Assembly (NCBI GenBank): GCA_937904325.1
Contig: CALGTK010000375.1
Span: 55,034 to 119,033, forward strand
Reading direction: 5' to 3'
Origin: an uncultured Planctomyces sp.
GTDB taxonomy: Bacteria; Planctomycetota; Planctomycetia; Planctomycetales; Planctomycetaceae
Length of the DNA stretch: 64,000 nucleotides
The translations under genes were made by a program, and so were the position numbers. The first letter of the stretch is position 1; each line of letters starts with the position of its first letter. This document shows positions 43,851 through 52,922 of the stretch, piece by piece. A model generated the notes under the pieces. It was not told where the DNA came from, did no database searches, and saw only the letters and a list, made by a program, of their open reading frames with translations.

Positions 43851-46301
43851 ATGCCTGCGTTTCGGTCCTTCCGTTCACTGCTGGCTTTTGCACTCGTGAT
43901 GTCAGCCAGCACGTTGTTCGCCGCTTCTCCGCGACTGACGATCATTCTGCCCCGAGGTGCTCAGCGAGGTAAAGACACCGAACTGACCTTCAGTGGTCGA
44001 CTGCTTGCCGACGTTGAAGAGATCATGTTCTACGAATCAGGCTTCTCGGTGAAAGAGTTCAAGCCGGTCAACGCGAACTCCTTTAAAGCTGTGATCAGTG
44101 TTTCTGCGGACGCTCGTCTGGGTGAACAGGTCTGCCAGGTTCGAACGAAGACAGGCATATCCGATTTCCGAACATTCTTCGTGGGTTACCTGCCGGACGT
44201 GGTTGAAAAAGAGCCGAACAGCGACTTCGCTACGCCGCAAGTCGTCCCCATCAACTCTACCGTTAACGGAGTCGCCGCTTCTGAAGACGTCGACTATTAC
44301 GTCGTCGAGGCGAAAAAGGGGGATCGTATTGCGGCCGAAGTTGAGGCTATCCGGCTTGGTACCACTCTGTTCGATCCGTACGTCGCAATTCTCGACGCCA
44401 AACGATTCGAACTTGCGTCAGCTGACGACTCTCCGCTTCTCGTTCAGGATTGCGTCGTTTCGGCGATAGCCCCGGACGACGGGAAATATACAATCGAAGT
44501 CCGTGAAAGTTCCTACGGTGGCAACGGCAACTGTCGCTACCGTGTTCACATCGGCAACTTCCCGCGCCCAACCGCCGTCTACCCGGCAGGTGGAAAGATC
44601 GGTGAAGAAGTCGAACTGAGATTCATCGGCGACGCCGGTGGCGACTTCGCTCAGAAGTTCACACTGCCCAACGAAGTCATCCCTGAGTACGGTGTGTTCG
44701 CCGGTAAGGAAGGAAGCTGGTCACCGAGTTGGAACACATTCCGACTCTCGGATGTTGGCAACTCGCTGGAAGTCGAACCGAACAACGACCGAGCAACAGC
44801 AACTCCCTCTGATTTTCCGTCAGCCTTTAACGGCATTCTTCAGGAAACCGGAGATCAGGACTTCTTCAAGTTCACCGCGAAGAAGGGGCAACAGTTTGAA
44901 GTCGAGTGCTACGGTCGCCGGATCCGTTCTGCGATTGACCCGGTAATGTATCTCTACAATGCAACAGGTGGGCGCGTTGCATCAAACGATGACTCACGCG
45001 GGCCAGACAGTTACTTCAGATTCAACGTGCCGGCGGATGGCGAATACACGCTACTCATTCGAGATCATTTAATGCGCGGCGGACCGGCTTACGTTTACCG
45101 AGTCGAATTTCAGCCAATCAAGCCCGGTCTCACACTGAGCATCGCGCGGACCGAACGGTACGGACAGTATCGACAGCAGATTTTCGTTGGGCGAGGCAAT
45201 CGATTTGGAACAAACATTAATCTCGCTCGTCGCAACTTTGGCGGTGAACTGGTCCTTGCACCAAAAGAACTTCCAGCCGGAATTACGATGCACCACGACC
45301 AGGTGCCGGCAAATATGAGTGTCATGCCGGTCGTGTTTGAAGCGGCAGCGGATGCTCCACTTACCGGCGGACTGTACGATTTTGTGGCTCACCACGCTGA
45401 GAACCCGGAAATCAATGGTGGGTTCTCAAACAAGTCGGACTTTGTCTATGGAGCCCCGGGACAATCCCTGTACTACACAAAGACCATGCACCGTATGCCG
45501 ATCGCTGTGGTTGACGAAATCCCGTTCAAGCTTGATATCATCGTTCCGAAAGTTCCTATCGCTCGCAATGGATCAATGAATGTGAAAATTGTTGCCACCA
45601 AGCAAGATGGCTGGGACGAAACCATTACCGTTCAATTTCCGTTCCGACCGCCAGGGCTCGGAGCCAGAAGTTCAATTCAGATACCTAAGGGCAAGACTGA
45701 GGCTCTCTATCCGATCAATGCAAGCGGCAGCGCTGCCATCGGCATATGGAAGGTCTTCGCTATTGGTTGGGGAGCCGTCGATGGAGGTAACGCGTTCGCC
45801 TCATCTTCACTTACTCCACTCGAAATTTCCGAGCCATACGTCACTTTTGCCATGAGTCGTAGTGCTTGCGACCAGGGGCAGGAAACGGAAATCGTCTGCA
45901 CGTTGACGCAAACCAAGGAGTTCCCGGGTGAAGCTGTCGCCAAAATCTACGGGTTGCCGAATAAGGCTGTTACGGGCCCGATGAACTTCACCAAGGATAC
46001 GAAGGAAGTCATCTTCAAAGTGACTACTGACGCTACGACACCAGCGGGACGTCATAAAAGTGTCTTTGGCCAAATCACGATCACGATGAACGGTGAGCCG
46101 ATCGTCCATAACGTTGGCACAACCGAACTTCGAATCGACAAGCCGCTGCCACCAAAGGTTGAACCAAAGCCGACACCCAAACCAGCGACTGTCGCAGTGG
46201 TAAAGCCGGCACCGAAGCCGGTTGCGAAACCACCGCGACGGCTGACTCGACTGGAAATGCTGCGTCTTGAAAAGGCGAAAGCCGCCGCCGCCGGTAAATA
46301 A
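43851..46301 (+). CDS. Exported protein with two PPC (pre-peptidase C-terminal) domains
   Basis: The ATG at 43851 has GAGG seven bases upstream and begins a signal peptide (FRSLLAFALVMSASTLFAA), giving 816 residues; the track starts two codons earlier. PPC-type domains are seen at about residues 120-240 (VEKEPNSDFATPQVVPINST, DVDYYVVEAKKGDRI) and 300-425 (EVEPNNDRATATPSDFP, DQDFFKFTAKKGQQFEVECYG). The C-terminal half is beta-rich and unassigned. The end is a Lys/Pro spacer (PKPTPKPA) followed by a basic helix (RRLTRLEMLRLEKAKAAA). PPC domains normally ride on proteases, but no catalytic domain was found. It is the second gene of the cluster. Confidence 0.88.
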   Translation: MPAFRSFRSLLAFALVMSASTLFAASPRLTIILPRGAQRGKDTELTFSGRLLADVEEIMFYESGFSVKEFKPVNANSFKAVISVSADARLGEQVCQVRTKTGISDFRTFFVGYLPDVVEKEPNSDFATPQVVPINSTVNGVAASEDVDYYVVEAKKGDRIAAEVEAIRLGTTLFDPYVAILDAKRFELASADDSPLLVQDCVVSAIAPDDGKYTIEVRESSYGGNGNCRYRVHIGNFPRPTAVYPAGGKIGEEVELRFIGDAGGDFAQKFTLPNEVIPEYGVFAGKEGSWSPSWNTFRLSDVGNSLEVEPNNDRATATPSDFPSAFNGILQETGDQDFFKFTAKKGQQFEVECYGRRIRSAIDPVMYLYNATGGRVASNDDSRGPDSYFRFNVPADGEYTLLIRDHLMRGGPAYVYRVEFQPIKPGLTLSIARTERYGQYRQQIFVGRGNRFGTNINLARRNFGGELVLAPKELPAGITMHHDQVPANMSVMPVVFEAAADAPLTGGLYDFVAHHAENPEINGGFSNKSDFVYGAPGQSLYYTKTMHRMPIAVVDEIPFKLDIIVPKVPIARNGSMNVKIVATKQDGWDETITVQFPFRPPGLGARSSIQIPKGKTEALYPINASGSAAIGIWKVFAIGWGAVDGGNAFASSSLTPLEISEPYVTFAMSRSACDQGQETEIVCTLTQTKEFPGEAVAKIYGLPNKAVTGPMNFTKDTKEVIFKVTTDATTPAGRHKSVFGQITITMNGEPIVHNVGTTELRIDKPLPPKVEPKPTPKPATVAVVKPAPKPVAKPPRRLTRLEMLRLEKAKAAAAGK

Positions 46302-46408
46302 CTGATACATGAATAACCGAGCTCAAGATATCGTTTCTTAGTTAAATTGTTGCTGTATCACTGAGTCCCTTTCAAACCATGCTGTACGGCTTCTGAAGGA
46401 CTACTGCC

Positions 46409-48841
46409 ATGTTTCGTTCCCGACTGTGGACCGTTGCTATTGCGTTCATCGCTTCACTGAATTCGCTCACGACGGATGCTCAGGAAAAGCCAATTTCTCT
46501 TGAGGTCTATCCTGGCGAGGTACACATCAACACGATGCGTGACCGACAGTCATTCGTCGTGCAGGTCGCCTATCCAAACGGCTTGACGCGCGACGTGACC
46601 AAAGAGGCAAAATTCACGCTGAGCGATGCTGCGAAAGTTAAGCTGGAGGGAAATGTCCTTCACCCGGTCTCAGATGGCGATAGCCAAATGGCGGTCGAAT
46701 TCGGGGGCCTTTCTAAGATGATCCCGATCAAAATCGAACAGGCGACCGCTGACCGTGATGTCAGTTTCAAGCTGGACATCATGCCGATATTCATGAAATC
46801 CAACTGTAACACTGGTAGCTGTCATGGTGCTGCTCGAGGAAAAGATGGTTTTCGCCTCTCTTTGTTCGGTTTTGATCCAGCCGGCGATCAGTTTCGAATT
46901 GCCCGCGAATTGCCCGGCCGCCGAATCAATCTGGCGTTGCCCGAAGAAAGTCTGCTCATGACCAAGTCTGTTGGCTCGGTACCACACACAGGCGGCAAGC
47001 GGTTTGGGACCGACAGCGAGTACTACGCGACTATGCTCCGGTGGTTGAAAGCGGGCGGAAACAATGATCAGGGCGAAGTCCCCAAGGTACTTACTGTGGA
47101 GCTATACCCACCAGCTGCAGTCCTTGACGGTGCAGGGACCACTCAGCAATTGACTGTCCGAGCAAAATACTCAGACGGAACTGACCGCGATGTTACAAAC
47201 CTCGCAGTGTTTCTTTCAAACAACGACACGTCCGCAACTGTCTCGCCCGACGGCCTGGTCACCGCTCACGAGCGGGGCGAAGCCTTCATTATGGCTCGCT
47301 TTGAAACTCACACCGTCGGTCGACAGTTCATTATGTTGCCCAAGGGGCAGCAGTACACGGACCCGAAAACGCCAGAGTTCAACTTCGTGGACAACCTCGT
47401 CTACAACAAGCTGAGGAAACTCAGAATCCTGCCTTCCGGTGTCTGCACGGATGAGGAATTCCTGCGACGGGCAAGCCTCGACATCGTCGGAGTTCTGCCC
47501 ACGATGGAAGAGTACGTTCGATTCATGGAAGACAAAGACGAGAAAAAGCGAGTCAAGCTTGTCGATGAACTACTGAACCGCAAAGAATTCGTTGAAGTCT
47601 GGGTGATGAAATGGGCGGAACTGCTCCAAATTCGAACCACAAACCAGATCAGTTACAAGTCGATGCTGCGTTACTACAACTGGCTTCAGGAACGGATCGC
47701 CAGCAACATGCCGACCGACCAGATGGTTCGTGAATTGCTTGGCTCCAGCGGTGGGACATTTCAAAACGCGGCAACGAACTACTATCAGAATGAACGCGAT
47801 ACCTTGAAAACATCGGAGAATGTAGCTCAGGTCTTCATGGGTATGAGAATTCAGTGTGCCCAGTGCCACAATCATCCGTTTGACCGTTGGACAATGGACG
47901 ATTACTACAGTTTCGCCGCATTCTTCTCACAGATCGGTCGAAAGCGTGGCGAAGACCCACGTGAATTGATTATCTACAACAGCGGTAGCGGCGACGTCCG
48001 ACACCTTGTTGGCAACAAGGTGATGGCTCCGAAGTTCCTTGGTGGAGAAGTGCCCGATGTCAAAGGCAAAGACCGACGAGTCGTGATGGCAGACTGGCTT
48101 GCATCGCCACAGAATCCATATTTTGCGACCAATCTTGGCAACATCGTTTGGGCACACTTCTTTGGCAAAGGCATCATCGATCAGGTCGACGACGTTCGAG
48201 TATCCAACCCACCGGTCAACAAAGAATTGCTTGACGAACTGGGGCGACGTTTCACTGAATACAACTACGATTTCAAGAAACTCGTTCGTGACATTTGCAC
48301 GTCGCGTGTTTATCAGCACTCAACCGCCACTAACGAAACAAACGTCAAAGATTCTCGAAACTTTTCACACGCGGCTCTTCGCCGGGTTCGAGCGGAAGTT
48401 CTGCTGGACGCGATCACGCAGGTCACCGATACGAAGAACAAGTTCCAGGGATTACCGACTGGAGCTCGAGCGGTTCAGATTGCAAATGGAAATACATCGA
48501 CATACTTCCTGACGGCATTCGGGCGAGCCAAACGGGAAACAGTCTGTTCTTGCGAAGTCTCCATTGAACCGAATCTCTCACAAGCTCTTCACCTGCTGAA
48601 TGGTGACACCGTGAATACGAAAATGGCACAGGGGAAACTCGTGCCAACTCGACTGACGGAAGGTAAGACACCGGAACAGATCGCCGAAGAAATCTACATC
48701 CGCTGCCTTAGTCGAAAGCCAACGGAGCGAGAAGCAGCTGCTCTGAAAGAGGTCGTCGACAATGAGCAGAACAAACAGCAGGCTCTGGAAGATATTTTTT
48801 GGGCCACGCTGAACTCCCGCGAGTTTGTGTTTAACCATTGA
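46409..48841 (+). CDS. DUF1549/DUF1553 (PSCyt2/PSD1-type) exported cytochrome-like protein
   Basis: The start has AAGGA eight bases upstream and a signal peptide (LWTVAIAFIASLNSLTTDAQ). Order in 810 residues: a Big2-like N-terminal domain (LEVYPGEVHI), an unusual haem-type motif CNTGSCH (Cys133, Cys138, His139; four residues between cysteines), a second Big2-like domain (YSDGTDRDVTNLAVF), DUF1549 (VDNLVYNKLRKLRI) and DUF1553. The last contains a standard CAQCH motif (about 482-486) in CAQCHNHPFDRW and ends with RCLSRKPTEREA. The family is abundant in planctomycetes and uncharacterised; haem binding is inferred. The N-terminal Big2 may position it on the cell surface. Confidence 0.93.
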   Translation: MFRSRLWTVAIAFIASLNSLTTDAQEKPISLEVYPGEVHINTMRDRQSFVVQVAYPNGLTRDVTKEAKFTLSDAAKVKLEGNVLHPVSDGDSQMAVEFGGLSKMIPIKIEQATADRDVSFKLDIMPIFMKSNCNTGSCHGAARGKDGFRLSLFGFDPAGDQFRIARELPGRRINLALPEESLLMTKSVGSVPHTGGKRFGTDSEYYATMLRWLKAGGNNDQGEVPKVLTVELYPPAAVLDGAGTTQQLTVRAKYSDGTDRDVTNLAVFLSNNDTSATVSPDGLVTAHERGEAFIMARFETHTVGRQFIMLPKGQQYTDPKTPEFNFVDNLVYNKLRKLRILPSGVCTDEEFLRRASLDIVGVLPTMEEYVRFMEDKDEKKRVKLVDELLNRKEFVEVWVMKWAELLQIRTTNQISYKSMLRYYNWLQERIASNMPTDQMVRELLGSSGGTFQNAATNYYQNERDTLKTSENVAQVFMGMRIQCAQCHNHPFDRWTMDDYYSFAAFFSQIGRKRGEDPRELIIYNSGSGDVRHLVGNKVMAPKFLGGEVPDVKGKDRRVVMADWLASPQNPYFATNLGNIVWAHFFGKGIIDQVDDVRVSNPPVNKELLDELGRRFTEYNYDFKKLVRDICTSRVYQHSTATNETNVKDSRNFSHAALRRVRAEVLLDAITQVTDTKNKFQGLPTGARAVQIANGNTSTYFLTAFGRAKRETVCSCEVSIEPNLSQALHLLNGDTVNTKMAQGKLVPTRLTEGKTPEQIAEEIYIRCLSRKPTEREAAALKEVVDNEQNKQQALEDIFWATLNSREFVFNH

Positions 48842-49072
48842 GTTCCCTGTTCACGTCCAGTTGTGCAGGACATGGCAGGTTTGTGATATCTGTGGAGATT
48901 TCCGGATCGTTGCATTTGTGATCCAAATATTTCACTGCCTTCTCAATCCAGAATCCCAACAGGCAGTAGCTAACCTACATTGACTTAGTGTGTTGCGGCT
49001 CGGACGCACTAGACATGTTCTTTACTGAGCACCCCACCCTCAAATTTTTCGACTTAGCGTCCGGAGACGGCC

Positions 49073-51769
49073 ATGCTTCATTTTCGACTGGCTTTGACTG
49101 CATGCATCCTGTTTGTGACAACAGCATCCACCCGGGCTGCAGATGAGAAAATCACCTACGTTGACCACGTTCAGCCGATTTTCCGCGCCAAGTGCTTCGC
49201 TTGTCATAACCCGGACAAGAAGAGCGGCGGACTCGATCTGACAAACTACACCGCCATGAAAGAGGGTGGCAGCTCTGGTGACGTCGTCGAAGCCGGTGAT
49301 GTGGACAGCAGTTATTTGTGGCTCCTGGTCAATCACGAATCTGAGCCATACATGCCTCCCAAGGCTGACAAGCTGCCGGCCGAAATGCTAGACGTGATTA
49401 AGGCTTGGATCGTCGGCGGAGCACTCGACACGAAAAGCAGTAAGGCAGTTGTTCGTCCAAAAGCAAAGATGGAATTTGCATTGTCGTTTGGCTCGACTGG
49501 ACGACCGGACGGCCCGCCCCCATTGCCGACGCGGCTTTCACTGCAGCCGGTCGTACATACCGAGCGGAGCACCGCGGTTAACTCTATTGCCACCAGTCCG
49601 TGGGCAACGCTCGTTGCAGTTTCAGGCCAGAAACAAATTCTGCTTTACAATACGCAGACGCTGGAACTCGCTGGAACGTTGCCATTCCCGGAAGGCGAAC
49701 CACATGTTCTTCAATTCAGCCGAAGCGGTCACCTGTTACTCGCTGGCGGTGGTCAGGGTGCAACAGCCGGCCGGGTTGTGGTGTTCAACGTAAAAAATGG
49801 TGAACGCATCTTCGAAATAGGTGACGAGCTCGACGCTGTCATGGGGGCGGACATCAGCTCGGATCACAAGTACATTGCACTCGGTGGTCCACAAAAGGTC
49901 GTACGTGTCTATTCGACGGAAACCAGCGAAGTCGTTTACGAAGTTCGGAAACACACTGACTGGGTAAGTGCCGTGTCGTTCAGTCCGGATGGCGTGTTGC
50001 TGGCAACAGGTGACCGAAATGGTGGCGTATTCGTTTGGGAAGCAGACACAGGCCGGGAATACCTTGGTCTGAAGGGCCATTCGAAACGGATCAGCGGCTT
50101 TTCGTGGCGAGCGGATTCAAACCTTCTTGCATCGGCCAGTGAAGATGCTTCCGTCCGATTGTGGGAAATGGAAAACGGTAAACAGATCAAGAGTTGGGGC
50201 GCTCACGGTGGAGGGACGGCATCTGTCGACTTCACTCGAGATGGAGAAATCGTCACCGCCGGACGGGACAAGACCGTCAAGCTGTGGAAGGGAGATGGAG
50301 CCGCGATCCGTACCTTTGAAGCATTCGCCGATCTCGCGCTGGCAACGGCGTATTGTGACGAAACAAAGCGAGTGGTCGGTGGAGACTGGACGGGACTCGT
50401 CCGTGTCTGGAACGCTGCAGATGGCAAGCGACTTGGTGAACTATCAACCAACCCCATTACGCTTGAATCTCGACTGGCGCTAGCACAGGCAGATGTGGGT
50501 AAAGTCGTAGCGGATCAAAAGACCAAGCAAGCGGCTTACACTGCCGCACAGGCGAAAGTAACTGCTGCAACCGCTCAGCTGGCAGCAGGTCAGAAGAAAC
50601 TGGCGGAGGCTACCACTCTGGAAAAGACCCTCACTGCAAAGCTGGTAGTCGATCAAAAAACTGCCGCCGACGCGAAGGTCAAGTTGGATGTATCCGCGAA
50701 AGTAGTTGCAACCTTGCAGCCACTCGTTCCATTACTGAAGGAAGCTGTTGCGAAAGCCGATCTGGCTGTTGCGAAAGCCGCCGGAGATCCGGATGTCGTC
50801 AAAGCTGCTGCCCAGTTGAAAGCGGTGGCAGTTTCTCGCGATGGCTCATTTGTGGCCGCAACCAGAACGGTTGCAGAAGAAACGGCAAAAATGAACACAG
50901 CAACTGCTGCCGTTGCAGCTGGCACGAAGGCGATTGCTGCAACGAAGACGGTCATCGCTGCCACTCAGAAAGCGGTCACACAATATACAGCATCCCTGGA
51001 CGCCGAGCAGAAGAACGCCACAGCATCAAAGGCTGCTCTTGACTCAGCAAACGCTGCAGCCGCAAAAGCTCAGCAGGCGGTGACTCGATGGCAGAACGAG
51101 ATTCAGTTTACCGCCAAGCTGGTCGCGCTAAACGAACGTCAGCAGAAGTTTGGCGAACTTGAACTCGCGTTTCTGGAGGCCGAAGCTGAGCTGAAGGAAA
51201 TGCAAAACAAAGTTTCACTGGCGCAGGCGGCCGTGTCTGCTGCACAGAAGACTGAGAAGACATCAACGGACATAGTGGTTGCGATAAAGCAAAAGCTTGC
51301 TCAGGTCACGGTAGATAAGCAGACGCAGGCGGCGCAGGTTGCTGTTCGCGAAAAAGCTGTTCCAATGCTGCAGGATGCGGTCTCTAAAGGTGCAGCAGCC
51401 GTAGCAGCACTACCTGCTGACAAAGAGCTGGCTGCCGCTGCCGGTCAGTTGAAGGCGGCGTTCGACCGCAACAATGCGACAATCGCTCAGGTTAAAACGA
51501 AAGTCGCCGAGTTGGACAAATCATTGGCGGTCATTCAGAAGGATGTCACAGCGGCTCAGCAGAAAGCTGTTGGGGCGAAAGCTGTCGTCGCGGAAGCAAC
51601 GAAGAAGTACCAGGCCGAGCAGGCAGCCACTGCTCCGGTTCAAGCCCGAACAACGACGGCCAAACAGGCATTTGAGCAAGCCCGCGCTTCGCTTGATCAG
51701 TTGAAGCAGGAAGTGGATGGTTTGCGTCAGCAGGCCAGCACAGGAGCAGCTGGCCCGGCTCAAGGGTGA
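49073..51769 (+). CDS. Exported cytochrome c / WD40 / long coiled-coil protein
   Basis: GGAG six bases upstream and a signal peptide (LTACILFVTTASTRA) support this start. Of 898 residues, about 28-125 form a planctomycete cytochrome domain with CFACHNPDKKSGGL (Cys41, Cys44, His45) and the methionine-containing YMPPKA. About 170-460 form a WD40 propeller (LLATGDRNGGVFVWEADTGR, LLASASEDASVRLWEMENGK, GRDKTVKLWKGDG). About 465-890 form an Ala/Lys/Gln/Val-rich coiled coil with little else. It ends the four-gene cluster. The long coiled coil may reach across or along the envelope and tether the haem and propeller head; that role is inferred. Confidence 0.9.
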   Translation: MLHFRLALTACILFVTTASTRAADEKITYVDHVQPIFRAKCFACHNPDKKSGGLDLTNYTAMKEGGSSGDVVEAGDVDSSYLWLLVNHESEPYMPPKADKLPAEMLDVIKAWIVGGALDTKSSKAVVRPKAKMEFALSFGSTGRPDGPPPLPTRLSLQPVVHTERSTAVNSIATSPWATLVAVSGQKQILLYNTQTLELAGTLPFPEGEPHVLQFSRSGHLLLAGGGQGATAGRVVVFNVKNGERIFEIGDELDAVMGADISSDHKYIALGGPQKVVRVYSTETSEVVYEVRKHTDWVSAVSFSPDGVLLATGDRNGGVFVWEADTGREYLGLKGHSKRISGFSWRADSNLLASASEDASVRLWEMENGKQIKSWGAHGGGTASVDFTRDGEIVTAGRDKTVKLWKGDGAAIRTFEAFADLALATAYCDETKRVVGGDWTGLVRVWNAADGKRLGELSTNPITLESRLALAQADVGKVVADQKTKQAAYTAAQAKVTAATAQLAAGQKKLAEATTLEKTLTAKLVVDQKTAADAKVKLDVSAKVVATLQPLVPLLKEAVAKADLAVAKAAGDPDVVKAAAQLKAVAVSRDGSFVAATRTVAEETAKMNTATAAVAAGTKAIAATKTVIAATQKAVTQYTASLDAEQKNATASKAALDSANAAAAKAQQAVTRWQNEIQFTAKLVALNERQQKFGELELAFLEAEAELKEMQNKVSLAQAAVSAAQKTEKTSTDIVVAIKQKLAQVTVDKQTQAAQVAVREKAVPMLQDAVSKGAAAVAALPADKELAAAAGQLKAAFDRNNATIAQVKTKVAELDKSLAVIQKDVTAAQQKAVGAKAVVAEATKKYQAEQAATAPVQARTTTAKQAFEQARASLDQLKQEVDGLRQQASTGAAGPAQG

Positions 51770-51780
51770 CGCTGATTAAG

Positions 51781-51805
51781 TTGCTTGTTAACTCCCGTTA
51801 AGCAA
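51781..51805. terminator. Possible weak hairpin between convergent genes
   Basis: TTGCTT and AAGCAA (6 bp) flank GTTAACTCCCGTT, between the WD40 gene stop and the truB stop. It is small and lacks a T-run, so it is only a candidate shared terminator. Confidence 0.3.
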
Positions 51806-51814
51806 TGGCGGAAT

Positions 51815-52756
51815 TCAATCGCGTGGTGGATCGTGGAAGACCATCACCGGTTTCGCCGTTCGATCTTCAAACCGGTAAGTCGAAACGGCGACAAGCTGCT
51901 GGTTATTATCGACCAGTATGAGCCTGGCTGTATTCCCGTTCTCGGGGGCGTGTTTAAGTGCCGCCACGGTGTCAATTTCCACCATCCGTCCGTTGTAGAT
52001 TCTTTCTTTCTGCAGCTCATTGATCTCGTAACTGGGCAAGTGCGAAACTGCTGTTATCGGTGGTTCAACGAATGATTCTATGTTCTCCGGTGTTAACTGA
52101 TTCGGAGTCACAGAATTAGAGAGAGAGAATGCTCCGATCGCCGAGCGATTCAGAGTGTTCATTGTCGCTCCGCATCCAAGTCTTTCTCCGATGTCACGCC
52201 CCAGGGAACGAATATAGGTTCCGGAGCCGCATTCGATTTGCAGCTTGAATTCGGGTAGTTCGAATCCGGCCAGTTCAAGGCGGTAGATGTGCACCGGCCG
52301 CGGCTCCAGTTCGACATCGTGGCCTTGCCGGGCGAGTTTATAGGCTCTTTTTCCGTCGACGTGGATTGCTGAAAATTTCGGTGGAACCTGTTCGATGTGT
52401 CCGGTGAAGTCGGGGAGCAGGTCGACGATAGCCTGCCGCGATAAGTTCTCGGTATCAAGTTCCGATTCAGCCAGCACTTCTCCGGTGCAGTCGTCCGTTG
52501 ATGTTACGAGCCCGAGTCGAAATGTGCCAGAATAGGACTTCGGTTGTTCCTGGATCATCTGCACCAGTCGTGTAGACCTGCCAACACAAATGACAAGAAT
52601 TCCGGTTGCCAGTGGGTCGAGTGTCCCGCAGTGCCCTACTTTGATCTGTCGACCATACCCGACTTTTCGCAGGAGATTCTTGACGCGAGTGACGGCTTGT
52701 CGAGACGTCATCCCTTCGGGTTTGTCAATCGAAAGTAGTCCGCTGATCGTCTTCAT
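51815..52756 (-). CDS. truB: tRNA pseudouridine(55) synthase
   Basis: TruB isomerises U55 in the T-loop of tRNAs. The catalytic aspartate is in GHCGTLDPLATGIL (Asp47 from the chosen start). Other family blocks are LLSIDKPEGMTSRQAV, FTGHIEQVPPKFSAIHVDGKRAYKLAR and CGSGTYIRSLGRDIG. The track begins at a GTG at 52798; the ATG at 52756 (MKTISGLLSIDKP) fits the family N-terminus and gives 313 residues, although its ribosome-binding site is weak. The usual companions infB, rbfA and rpsO are absent. It diverges from the UvrA-like gene. Confidence 0.95.
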   Translation of the reverse strand: MKTISGLLSIDKPEGMTSRQAVTRVKNLLRKVGYGRQIKVGHCGTLDPLATGILVICVGRSTRLVQMIQEQPKSYSGTFRLGLVTSTDDCTGEVLAESELDTENLSRQAIVDLLPDFTGHIEQVPPKFSAIHVDGKRAYKLARQGHDVELEPRPVHIYRLELAGFELPEFKLQIECGSGTYIRSLGRDIGERLGCGATMNTLNRSAIGAFSLSNSVTPNQLTPENIESFVEPPITAVSHLPSYEINELQKERIYNGRMVEIDTVAALKHAPENGNTARLILVDNNQQLVAVSTYRFEDRTAKPVMVFHDPPRD

Positions 52757-52922
52757 CGGGATGTGGGTGCTTATTCGGAGATCAAGAAACATGTCCACTG
52801 GCGTGAGTGCGGATTCTTCATATCAGCGCCGACGAACGCAATCGAAGAGGACATTGATACGTACGATCGTGTCGAGGCGGAATTGACTCGAAGAGTTCGC
52901 TCGGTCTGCGTACGCTTCGGGC

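Noticed and set aside
50461-51769. Ala/Lys/Gln-rich tandem-looking sequence considered as a DNA tandem repeat
   Set aside because: The DNA shows no regular unit; the pattern is protein-level coiled-coil composition within one ORF.
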